DNA of 64,000 nt from positions 19,552 to 83,551 of the forward strand of contig JAGFJK010000275.1 in the NCBI GenBank assembly GCA_024102795.1, read 5' to 3'. The notes beneath the pieces were generated by a model, which was not told where the DNA came from, searched no databases, and saw only the letters and a list, made by a program, of their open reading frames with translations. Positions 56,688-64,000 of the stretch are shown piece after piece; the stretch's first letter is position 1; each line of letters opens with the position of its first letter. The translations under genes and the position numbers were made by a program. This stretch comes from Pirellulaceae bacterium (GTDB lineage Bacteria; Planctomycetota; Planctomycetia; Pirellulales; Pirellulaceae).

Positions 56688-56930
56688 GGCCCCCTCCCCG
56701 GCTTCCGGGGAGGGTTGGGGAGGGGCCTGCGGGACTATGGATCAATGCAATTCGCTCAATTCGCACATGGCCACTCGCGCGACGCGGATTTCGGACGAGC
56801 CGAACATCAATTGAGGATCTGGATTCTTGAGTGCGACAGGTGTTAGGTGATTCCATCGGGTGTCAGCTGCGCCAAAACAGGGTGCACAAGAGCCCCTCCC
56901 CAGCCCTCCCCGGAAGCCGGGGAGGGAGCC
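56688..56930. repeat. Pair of inverted GC-rich hairpin elements
   Basis: The hairpin CTCCCCGG-ctt-CCGGGGAG lies inside a longer unit at 56688-56730, and an inverted copy of that unit lies at 56891-56930, separated by 160 bp. A truncated copy occurs at 57036-57053. This is a second type of dispersed palindromic element, unrelated to the REP family. It may be a MITE-like insertion. Confidence 0.7.
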
Positions 56931-57128
56931 AAAGGGATATCGAGGGGGAGCGCTCGCCGAAGCGGAGGCCGTCCAAGTTTCCCTCGGTCATGACGCCCAA
57001 TCCGCTCGGCAAGACAACCTAAAAGCTGCACAATCGCCTTCCGGGGAGGGGACCAGAAGAATCGGATTGTTTCCTCATCGCCGATCTGAAACTCGGACTC
57101 CCGTGAACGATTACCACCGATCGTTTGT

Positions 57129-57152
57129 CAATTTGCAATTTGCAATTTGCAA
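57129..57152. repeat. Short tandem CAATTTG repeat
   Basis: Three perfect heptamer units (57129-57149) and the start of a fourth. AT-rich against the GC-rich background. No function is suggested. Confidence 0.75.
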
Positions 57153-57298
57153 TCTCCAACACGCAAGAGTCACTTTCCAGCACTGGCTCTCCATCCGGCC
57201 TTCCCCAGAGTGAGCAGCCTCCAGCCCGGCATCGTGTTTCCCAGTCGCTTGGGAAGGCTACAGCTCCGTCCCACAGGCAGAGGAATCACAAGCTGCTT

Positions 57299-58267
57299 TT
57301 ACAGCGGTGCGGGCAGATCGCGCCGGCAGAAGATGACCGCGGCAGCCACCAGGGCCAGAGTGCCCAGGACCAGCAGGATCAAGTCGTAGCCCAAGGGCCC
57401 CAGGTCCTGGAACCGCGACTGCGAATCGACGATCCACACGCTCCAGACTTCGTCCGGTCGGTTCACCGCCGTACTTACGAAGGCTTCCGGCTCGTACGCC
57501 GTAAAGATCGTCAGCCTCAGCAGCCAGGCCATGCTGTCCGAGGCGATACCGGCGATTTTCATGGTCAACTGCAGGACATAGAAACCCACGACCAGCCCGA
57601 TCGTCCGCCAGCGATAACGGTCCCAGGACGACATCAGCGTGCTGAGCCCCGCCAGAAAGTATCCCAGGCAAAACAGATTGAACGCGGCGGGCACAAACAC
57701 CCGCACGTCGACCTTGTCGCGCAGCCGCACCTCGACGGTTCCTCGTTCGGCCAGCGGGTTCGGCACCTTGAGTCCCAGGCCAGGCACCTGCCACGTGGGC
57801 GGCGGACCCAACTCCTTGACGGTCGTCGTCTGGATGCCCGTCGCCGTTCCCAGCCAGGCGAAAACACACAGCAGGCCCACACCGGCGATCGTCACGGACA
57901 CCTGCGAAGCGAGCACCTGCAAGCGGCTGACGGGCTGAGCGAGCAGCATTTCCATCGTGCCTCGACCCAGCTCGCCGCTGACCACGTCCGAACCCCGCGA
58001 GATGGCCCATACCGAAACGCACAGGATCACGACCGGCTCGTCGTACGTCAGCGCCACTCGGCCGGCGAATGTGAACAACTGCTCAAACGGCACGGGCGAG
58101 AACCGTTCAAAGTCCCGGAACTGCTCCAGTACCGCCTGGAAGCGGGCCATCTCGAACTGCCCCACGACCCAGCAACGGAGCCAGCAGAACAGGTACAGTC
58201 CAAGCGAACAGGCCAGCAGCAACAGCCGCGACTCGCTCAGGCATTTCTTCAGCAGCGACCGATTCAT
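57299..58267 (-). CDS. ABC-2 type transporter permease
   Basis: This 322-residue protein has about six membrane helices. It shows ABC-2 features: a cytoplasmic N-terminus, a helix bundle, the segment ISRGSDVVSGELGRGTMEMLLAQPVSRLQ and a large outside loop between helices 3 and 4 (about 110 residues). It forms the membrane half of an exporter with the ATPase encoded at 58264-59187; the genes overlap by four bases (ATGA), so translation is coupled. The exported substrate is unknown. Confidence 0.9.
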   Translation of the reverse strand: MNRSLLKKCLSESRLLLLACSLGLYLFCWLRCWVVGQFEMARFQAVLEQFRDFERFSPVPFEQLFTFAGRVALTYDEPVVILCVSVWAISRGSDVVSGELGRGTMEMLLAQPVSRLQVLASQVSVTIAGVGLLCVFAWLGTATGIQTTTVKELGPPPTWQVPGLGLKVPNPLAERGTVEVRLRDKVDVRVFVPAAFNLFCLGYFLAGLSTLMSSWDRYRWRTIGLVVGFYVLQLTMKIAGIASDSMAWLLRLTIFTAYEPEAFVSTAVNRPDEVWSVWIVDSQSRFQDLGPLGYDLILLVLGTLALVAAAVIFCRRDLPAPL

Positions 58268-59187
58268 GGCGATCCCGTCAACAAGCCCCGCGAGTCGGCG
58301 TTCGGCCCGGACGCCGGCGCGTGATGGTAGTGGTCGTAGATCGAACGCAGTCCCACCGGTTCGATCCTCACATCGACCAACGGCAGCGTCGCCAGCCAAC
58401 CAAGCAGCGGCGACAACTCGCTGGGCGTCTCCAACGTCACGGCGCCATCATCCCGAGCGACGATCGTCAACTGGCCGCGCAACGATTCCGGGATCGGCGG
58501 CAGCTCGCCAGGCAGTTGCAGGCGGATCCGATGCCGCTGCCGCAGTTCGGCCATCGGCTGCGTGTGAACCAGTTGCCCGGCCCGCAGAATCACCACCCGG
58601 TCGCACACCTCTTCGACCTCGGACAACACATGCGACGAGAACATCACGGTCCGGCCCCTCTCGCGGGCCTCCAGCACCAGCCGAGCCACGATGCCGCGCA
58701 CCGTGGGGTCCAGGTTCGCCGTCGGCTCGTCCAGAATCACCAGCGGAGTGTCAGCGGCCAGCGTCGCCGCCAGCGCCAGCTTCTGCCGCATGCCGGTCGA
58801 CATGAACGCCACCCGCCGCGACAGATCCAGCTCCAGCCGCTCGGCCAACTGGCGCGACCGGGCCAGGCTGCCGCCGGCGCGAATCCCGGCGAAAAACGCC
58901 AACGCGTCCCGCCCCCGCATCTGGCGGAACAGGCGGGCGTCCCCGGGCAGGTACGCCACCCGCCCCCGCACCGCCACCGACTGGCGATGGCAGTCCAGCC
59001 CCTCGACCGTCGCTCGGCCCGCCGTCGGCCGCAGGAATCCCAGCAACAATCGCAGCAGCGTGGTCTTGCCGGCTCCGTTGGGACCGAGCAGGCCGAAAAT
59101 CTCGCCCCGGGCCACGCCCAGCGTGCAGTCGCTGAGCGCCGTCACCTGCCGGTATCGCTTGGTCAACCCGTGAGTCTCGACCAGCAT
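58264..59187 (-). CDS. ABC transporter ATP-binding protein
   Basis: This 307-residue protein has Walker A GPNGAGKTT, a variant signature MSTGMRQK in place of LSGGQ, Walker B LVILDEPTANLDP and the switch His in FSSHVLSEVEEVCDRVVIL. The C-terminal 80 residues form a small extra domain. It powers the exporter of the downstream permease (57299-58267). The group is divergent from the cupin gene. Confidence 0.95.
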   Translation of the reverse strand: MLVETHGLTKRYRQVTALSDCTLGVARGEIFGLLGPNGAGKTTLLRLLLGFLRPTAGRATVEGLDCHRQSVAVRGRVAYLPGDARLFRQMRGRDALAFFAGIRAGGSLARSRQLAERLELDLSRRVAFMSTGMRQKLALAATLAADTPLVILDEPTANLDPTVRGIVARLVLEARERGRTVMFSSHVLSEVEEVCDRVVILRAGQLVHTQPMAELRQRHRIRLQLPGELPPIPESLRGQLTIVARDDGAVTLETPSELSPLLGWLATLPLVDVRIEPVGLRSIYDHYHHAPASGPNADSRGLLTGSP

Positions 59188-59240
59188 AGTCAGGCGACGC
59201 GACGAGGAAGGAAACGGCGGCAGGCTGGCAGACCTGACAT

Positions 59241-59270
59241 TTGCGGGAAACTACAATCCCGGAATATACA
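59241..59270 (+). promoter_or_regulatory. Possible promoter of the cupin gene
   Basis: TTGCGG at 59241-59246, an 18-bp spacer and TATACA at 59265-59270 lie about 38 bp before the cupin ATG at 59308. Four of six bases match at each box. Weak. Confidence 0.3.
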
Positions 59271-59307
59271 TCTGACGCCACAAGGACGCCACCAGGAGAC
59301 CACCATC

Positions 59308-59682
59308 ATGGACATCCGCAACCTGAATGAAGTACCGGCATTCACCACCAAGGACGGGTCGGAAATCCGCGAACTGCTCGCCCACCGCAACTCGTGCATC
59401 CGGGCTCAAAGCCTGGCCGAAGCCCGCCTCCCGCCCGGTTGCTCCACCACGCCTCACTACCATCCCCTGACCGAAGAGATCTACTACCTCTTAACCGGCC
59501 ACGGCCGGATGCGGATCGCCGACGACCAGCGGGATGTGGGGCCCGGCGACGCGATCGCCATCCCGCCGGGACTGGTCCATCAAATCACCAACACCGGCCC
59601 GGAGACGATGGTCTTTCTCTGCTGCTGCGCGCCGCCCTACGAGCACGACGATACGGTCCTGGTGCCAGACGATTCGGCTTGA
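59308..59682 (+). CDS. Small single-domain cupin protein
   Basis: This 124-residue protein is a conserved-barrel cupin. The first cupin motif is HYHPLTEEIYYLLTGHGRM, with His-x-His and Glu metal ligands, and the second is PPGLVHQITNTGPETM with the last His. A divalent metal is likely bound. CAGGAGA precedes the ATG. Possible roles range from metal-dependent isomerase or dioxygenase to sugar binding; none can be chosen. It is divergent from the ABC exporter. Confidence 0.9.
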   Translation: MDIRNLNEVPAFTTKDGSEIRELLAHRNSCIRAQSLAEARLPPGCSTTPHYHPLTEEIYYLLTGHGRMRIADDQRDVGPGDAIAIPPGLVHQITNTGPETMVFLCCCAPPYEHDDTVLVPDDSA

Positions 59683-59973
59683 ACGACCAAGTCCAGACCG
59701 CAATTAAAACCGCTGCAATCCGCAGTTCCCGCCCGCCCTTGGCTGCCAGTGTTCGGGTTGCGCGGGTCGGGAGGGTCGTGCGTCCTGGCCAGAAAAATCT
59801 CACGCGACTCAAAGCCCCTATCCTACCGATCTTTCCCGTATTGCGAGATGCAACAGGGCTGGGTTAGCCATCGCCGCGGGACAGGCACTCCTGCCCGCCG
59901 CAAGAGCCCCGGCCTGGCCGCGAAAAACGACTTTCGCCGCAACTCGTTCACGCCTCACGGGAAAGCCGCCGCG

Positions 59974-62553
59974 ATGAACCCCAAGTCACCCCGCTGCGTT
60001 CGAGTCCAATTGGTCATCGTCGTGCTGTTGTTTGTGGCGACGGTCCTGGCGCCGCGAGCCTGGCGCTGTTCCACGGTGCCGGCAGTGGACCTGCCCGCTC
60101 GCTTGCCCGTGGCGGCACGGCATCTCAATCTGCGAGTCCACGTGCCAGCGACGGCGCCACTGGCGGCGGGCCCATTGGCGGCGGGCCCATTAATGTTTGA
60201 ACGGCCCACTGGAGTCGCTTTCCGGGAAGTCCTGCCCGAACCGCGGGCAGAGATCCGGCGGACATCCGGGCTGCCGGGCGCCGCCGTCTGGGATGACCGA
60301 TCGCTCGACGCCATGTCCGTTCCGCAAGACGAAGCGACACGGGCCGCCATGCCCAAGCTGGCCGAGCGGCGCGATTCGGACGCCACGGCAGTGGCGGCTG
60401 CCGAGCGGCATCGGGTGCGGCTCGGTCGAACGCCACTTCACCGGCCGCTGTCGGATGTCGTCGAACCGGCGGTTGGCGGAGCGGCGCTGGTGAGCTTGAC
60501 CAGCGAGACCAGTACGCCCGCGTCGCCGGCCGGAGTCTGGCCGGTGCCAACAGCTTTGCTCTCCCAGCTTGAACAGCTCGATGCCTGCCTCGACTGGCGC
60601 GAGCGGACCACGGCGGCCTTGCACGACCTGGCGGGTTGTGCGGCACTGCATGGTGAGGAGGCTGGACTGCACCTGGCAACCCTGGAAGGTTTGCGCGGCG
60701 AGTGCGAACTGCTGGCCAGCCGGCAGAGCGACGAGCGGTTGCAGCGGCAGTTGAATCAACTCGGTTACGCCTTGCAGCGGCGCCTGGCGATCTGGCGGGC
60801 GATCGAGCGGTTGGGGGGGCGCGAGTCGCTGCTGGCGCCGATCGGGGGCGCAGGCGAGGCGCTGCGGCGCAGCCTGGAGAACGTGGAACGGCCCTTGGCG
60901 TTGTTGAGTGAGCGCGAGGGTTGGGAAGGGTTCCTGATGATTGACCAACTGCGGTCGTCGACCGTGGAGGACGGATCGAATGCCCGGCTGGCGATGGAAG
61001 TGCTGGAGCGGATCGAAGTTTCGCCGCTGACACCGCAGCAGCGCGAGTGGCTGCAACAGCCGGAGCTGGTTGACTTTGCCTACCAGTTGCGGAGCAGTGC
61101 GGCGCCGGCGGTGGACTTCTCCCGGCTACTGGTACAACTTGAACGTCTCGAGGCGGGCCACGATGGATACGCCGCCGCCGTGGTCGCTCGCCATCGACAA
61201 CTGTTCCAATCCGCGGAAGACCCGCGGCTGGTCGAAATCGGTAACCTGCTGGAAACACACTACCGCAACGCCAACGCTCGGTTCGAGGCTTCGGCGGCCC
61301 TGCTGCAGCGGTTTCTGCCCGAGGAGATGAAGCAGGAAGAGCGGATCGCGGAGACGGTGGTGGGGGCGCGCGTGTTTGGTCGCGGCCGGACGCTGACTCG
61401 CCTCAAGCTGACTCTGGTGCCGCATGCCGAACGCTGGCAGGTGGGCATTTCGGCCAACGGAGAAGTGGATACCAGCACGCGGTCCACGGTTTGGCCGGCC
61501 ACGTTCTACAATCGCGGCCGCTCGCGGTACTCGATTCGCAAGCCGGTGGTCGTGGACAGCCAAGGCATTCGGGCGATGCCGGCCCGAGGCACCGCCAACA
61601 CCCGCTCGCGGTTGTCGGGACTGGAAACCGACTTCGACGCCATCCCGTTGCTGGGCCTGATCGTGCAGGCGACGGCCCAGCGAAAATACGAGGAACAGTT
61701 ACCGCGGGCCAACCGCGAGGTGCGGTCGCAGGTGGCGGAAACGGCGGCCGAACGGCTGGACGAGGAAGTGGAGCGGCGGTTGGGCGAGGCCGACCAGCGT
61801 TTCCGCGCGCGGCTGTTGGCGCCGCTGCAGGATCTGGGTCTCGAACCAACGCCGGTCGAAATGCAGACCACCGGACAGCGGCTGGTCGGACGATTCCGCC
61901 TGGCGGCCAACGAGCAAACGGCCAGCTACACGGCGCGTCCCAAGTCCCCGCCAGACAGCCTGCTGGCTCTGCAACTGCACGAGTCGGCCGTCAACAATGC
62001 GCTCGACCGGCTGAACCTGCAGGGACGGCGGTTTGACCTGGCCGGCCTGTACCGCGAATTGGCCGACGCGGCCGGCGTGCCGGACGCGGAGATTCCCCTG
62101 GAGCTGCAAGACGAAGAGGCGGTGATCGAGTTTGCCGATCACGATCCGGTGGATGTCCGGTTCTCCGATGAGCGGCTGGCGATCACCTTGCGGCTGGCCC
62201 AGCTGCAGGCCCGCGACCAGGCACCGTGGCGGGGGATCGTCGTGCGTGCCTTCTACGCGCCGGTCAGCGACGGACCACGGCAAGTGGCGCTGGAACGCGA
62301 CGGCTACATCCAACTGAGCGGGGCCCGGCTGCGGCTGCGCGATCAGATCGTCCTGCGGGGGATCTTCAGCAAGCTCTTCCCGCGGCATCCCGACTTCAAC
62401 GACCAGATCCAGCGGTGGATGGACCAGCCGCAAGTCGCCGATGCCCAGGTGACTCAGTTCGTCGCCCGCGACGGCTGGCTGGGACTGGCCTTATCACCCG
62501 TCCAGTCACGGACGGCCCGCAAGGACACAACTCAGCAAGGAAGCCAGCAATGA
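59974..62553 (+). CDS. Hypothetical secreted or anchored protein of 859 residues
   Basis: The protein has an N-terminal hydrophobic segment (VQLVIVVLLFVATVLAPRAW) used as signal or anchor. It is rich in Arg, Glu and Leu, with a long helical middle (about 170-460; LEGLRGECELLASRQSDERL) and a beta-rich second half (RTLTRLKLTLVPHAERWQVG; FTSDGPRQVALERDGYIQL-like strands). I do not recognise a family; similar large proteins are known to me from planctomycetes. The ATG at 59974 is chosen because the signal begins there. It is convergent with the trypsin-like protease gene; the 50-bp gap between them has a short CCAGGC...GCCTGG hairpin. Confidence 0.7.
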   Translation: MNPKSPRCVRVQLVIVVLLFVATVLAPRAWRCSTVPAVDLPARLPVAARHLNLRVHVPATAPLAAGPLAAGPLMFERPTGVAFREVLPEPRAEIRRTSGLPGAAVWDDRSLDAMSVPQDEATRAAMPKLAERRDSDATAVAAAERHRVRLGRTPLHRPLSDVVEPAVGGAALVSLTSETSTPASPAGVWPVPTALLSQLEQLDACLDWRERTTAALHDLAGCAALHGEEAGLHLATLEGLRGECELLASRQSDERLQRQLNQLGYALQRRLAIWRAIERLGGRESLLAPIGGAGEALRRSLENVERPLALLSEREGWEGFLMIDQLRSSTVEDGSNARLAMEVLERIEVSPLTPQQREWLQQPELVDFAYQLRSSAAPAVDFSRLLVQLERLEAGHDGYAAAVVARHRQLFQSAEDPRLVEIGNLLETHYRNANARFEASAALLQRFLPEEMKQEERIAETVVGARVFGRGRTLTRLKLTLVPHAERWQVGISANGEVDTSTRSTVWPATFYNRGRSRYSIRKPVVVDSQGIRAMPARGTANTRSRLSGLETDFDAIPLLGLIVQATAQRKYEEQLPRANREVRSQVAETAAERLDEEVERRLGEADQRFRARLLAPLQDLGLEPTPVEMQTTGQRLVGRFRLAANEQTASYTARPKSPPDSLLALQLHESAVNNALDRLNLQGRRFDLAGLYRELADAAGVPDAEIPLELQDEEAVIEFADHDPVDVRFSDERLAITLRLAQLQARDQAPWRGIVVRAFYAPVSDGPRQVALERDGYIQLSGARLRLRDQIVLRGIFSKLFPRHPDFNDQIQRWMDQPQVADAQVTQFVARDGWLGLALSPVQSRTARKDTTQQGSQQ

Positions 62554-62603
62554 ACCGGCAGGAAGCAGGGCGAGCGGTCCAGGCCACGATCCGCCTGGTC
62601 TCC

Positions 62604-64000
62604 TCAGTCCAGCGGCAGCAGCGTACTGGAGGCAACCACGTCGGCGGTCCGCGGACGCAGCGGATTGTCGCCGTAGCGGACCACGTGCCCGTCGTAGTTC
62701 ACGCCCAACACCAGATACGATTTGCCGGGCACGAGCCTGGTCAATTGGCCGTCAAGCGGCAGAAACAACATCTGCTCGGTACCGGCCAGGCGCATCAGGG
62801 CCGCCCGCTCGCCATCCTCTCCATCCACGACGCGCTCCACCGTGCCGAAGAAGAACAGCCCCGCCAGCGGCCGTCCCACGTTGCGGGCGGCGAAATCGTT
62901 GACGATCGTGAACTGTGCCGGCTCGGTCCAGGTTTCCTGCCGCAGCGCCCGCACCACCTGATCGGCGGCGGCGATCAATTCGCCCAGCCGCTGATTGTCG
63001 ATCCCCTCACCCACCGAAAACGTGCCGGGCAGGTGAGCGACGGTCACGGCCCAGGCCAACTGCTGGAGCGTCTCGTAATCTTCGGCGCTGCCCGGTTGCC
63101 AGCGCATCTGGCGGGCCCGGCCCGCCAGTTGCTCGACGCGGCTGGCCGTCAATCGCCGCAGCATCTCGGCGACGCGGGCTTCCTGCCGGGCGAACTTGTC
63201 CAGCGGCCGCAGTTGCTCCAGCCCGCGCTCCCGCAGATCGTGCAGATGCCGCACGTGCAGCGCGTAACCAAAGCCGGTCTGCTGATCCACCCAGGTGTTG
63301 ATGCCGAGCACTTCGCCGCGTTCGTTCAGCAGTGGCCCGCCGCTGTTGCCGGCTGAAATCCGGGCCGTGTGCTGGATCCACGTTTGATCCAACGCGCCGT
63401 GCATCAGTTGCTGGAGGAACTGCTGGGAGTGACGCGGCAGCTCCAGGGAAGGCAGCACCCGGCTGACCCGGCCGTCGAACAGCGAGAAATTGATCCCTTG
63501 CGGATGGCCAATCGCCACCACGCTGGCCAGCCGCCCCGGATCCTCGTCGCCGGCCAGCGGCAGCGCGGGCAACGGGCGGGTCACGTCCCGCAACTTGACA
63601 ATCGCCAGATCCGTTTCAGGTGCCAGGGCCACGTAGCCCGCGATGTCGAACGCCGTGCCGTCCTGGAACCGCGCCCGGGCCTGCGTGTGTTCGGCAACCA
63701 CGTGATAGCTGGTCGCCACCAGTCCCGACGAGTCGATGACGAATCCGCTGCCCAGGCTGTCCAGATCGCTGGGCCCGTCGGCTTCGATCCGCACGATCGC
63801 TTGCTCGATACGCGGCAGGCTCTCCCGCAGCGAAACGGCCGCGGGTGAAGCCGTCTCGCTGCCCAAGACACCGCCGCTTCCACCGCCCCCTGTGCCGTTC
63901 GGCTCCGCCGCTGGCTGCGCGTCGCCGGCCGGAGAACCGGGCACCGCCTGAATGACCAACGGTCCTTGCCGGGCCGCGGCCCGCGGTGCGCCGCGCCCCG
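62604..64000 (-). CDS. Trypsin-like serine protease (S1C/HtrA-like), right-truncated
   Basis: The frame is open to the right edge of the window, so the N-terminus is missing; a TTG at 63959 is not a likely start. At least 465 codons are present. A chymotrypsin-fold protease domain has His in ATSYHVVAEH, Asp in APETDLAIVKL and Ser in SAGNSGGPLLN, the full catalytic triad. A helical region of about 120 residues and a C-terminal beta domain (RPLAGLFFFGTVERVVDGED) follow; no clear PDZ domain was seen. It would cut misfolded or specific envelope proteins. The Gly/Pro-rich N-terminal part visible here looks like a linker. Confidence 0.88.
   Translation of the reverse strand, partial: GRGAPRAAARQGPLVIQAVPGSPAGDAQPAAEPNGTGGGGSGGVLGSETASPAAVSLRESLPRIEQAIVRIEADGPSDLDSLGSGFVIDSSGLVATSYHVVAEHTQARARFQDGTAFDIAGYVALAPETDLAIVKLRDVTRPLPALPLAGDEDPGRLASVVAIGHPQGINFSLFDGRVSRVLPSLELPRHSQQFLQQLMHGALDQTWIQHTARISAGNSGGPLLNERGEVLGINTWVDQQTGFGYALHVRHLHDLRERGLEQLRPLDKFARQEARVAEMLRRLTASRVEQLAGRARQMRWQPGSAEDYETLQQLAWAVTVAHLPGTFSVGEGIDNQRLGELIAAADQVVRALRQETWTEPAQFTIVNDFAARNVGRPLAGLFFFGTVERVVDGEDGERAALMRLAGTEQMLFLPLDGQLTRLVPGKSYLVLGVNYDGHVVRYGDNPLRPRTADVVASSTLLPLD

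Larger units (their letters stand above)
56494..57298. other. Large gap with GC-rich hairpin elements and a heptamer repeat
   Basis: This 805-bp region lies upstream of the ECF sigma gene and downstream of the ABC permease gene. It holds two inverted GC-rich elements (56688-56730 and 56891-56930), a partial third copy at 57036-57053 and a short tandem CAATTTG repeat at 57129-57152. A 95-codon open frame at 56543-56830 lacks any recognisable feature and crosses the hairpin; I do not call it a gene. Confidence 0.6.

Noticed and set aside
56543..56830. Plus-strand open frame of 95 codons before the ECF sigma gene
   Set aside because: It runs through a hairpin element, lacks a clear start signal and has no recognisable composition.

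Overview
The window is GC-rich chromosomal DNA that looks like a planctomycete, most likely of the Pirellulales type. The marker families are lineage-typical: a DUF1549/DUF1553 cytochrome-like protein next to a DUF1501 protein, a BBP7-type outer-membrane barrel, a very large PVC-type cytochrome c/dehydrogenase, several ECF sigma/anti-sigma pairs, and long secreted proteins of unknown function. No tRNA, rRNA, CRISPR array or transposase gene was recognised. The species is not inferable from the sequence alone.

Layout. 1-2245: the tail of a possible PglX/type IIG-like DNA methyltransferase, then a DUF6402-like protein. 2412-12335: MATE transporter, M24 peptidase, PQQ-type beta-propeller, HEAT-sialidase, molybdopterin oxidoreductase and a GNAT-PhzF fusion. 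12336-14066: two small Flp-like prepilin genes, each closed by its own hairpin terminator. 14197-18674: a minus-strand group led by a sigma-54 activator with a degenerate receiver, followed by two membrane or secreted proteins. 19051-23252: a His/Cys-rich secreted protein, then folK (with a decayed nucleoside-kinase-like tail), panC and lgt (with a PDZ-like insert). 23385-27188: an ECF sigma factor, its membrane anti-sigma factor, a CDGSH protein overlapping the latter, and an acidic hypothetical protein. 27293-39186: BBP7 barrel, enolase-superfamily protein, DUF1549/DUF1553, DUF1501, a hydroxypyruvate isomerase-like protein and a PVC-type cytochrome/dehydrogenase, which together look like a secreted sugar or sugar-acid oxidation module. 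39453-50756: a 2108-residue secreted protein, an MFS transporter and a VPS10/BNR-repeat protein. 50993-56493: an ECF sigma factor followed by a 1590-residue protein that joins an anti-sigma zinc finger to a thioester-type alpha-2-macroglobulin. 57299-64000: an ABC exporter pair, a cupin, an 859-residue hypothetical protein and a trypsin-like protease cut by the right edge.

Throughout the window the gaps carry a dispersed REP-like repeat of about 29 bp around the 17-bp hairpin CTTTCGCTCCGCGAAAG. I count about 26 full and several partial copies. At five loci two inverted copies sit in a composite of 103 or 104 bp. At three genes the repeat supplies the TAG stop codon. The two most notable observations are this repeat system and the ECF sigma/anti-sigma-macroglobulin pair, which looks like an envelope-damage or protease-sensing signalling device.
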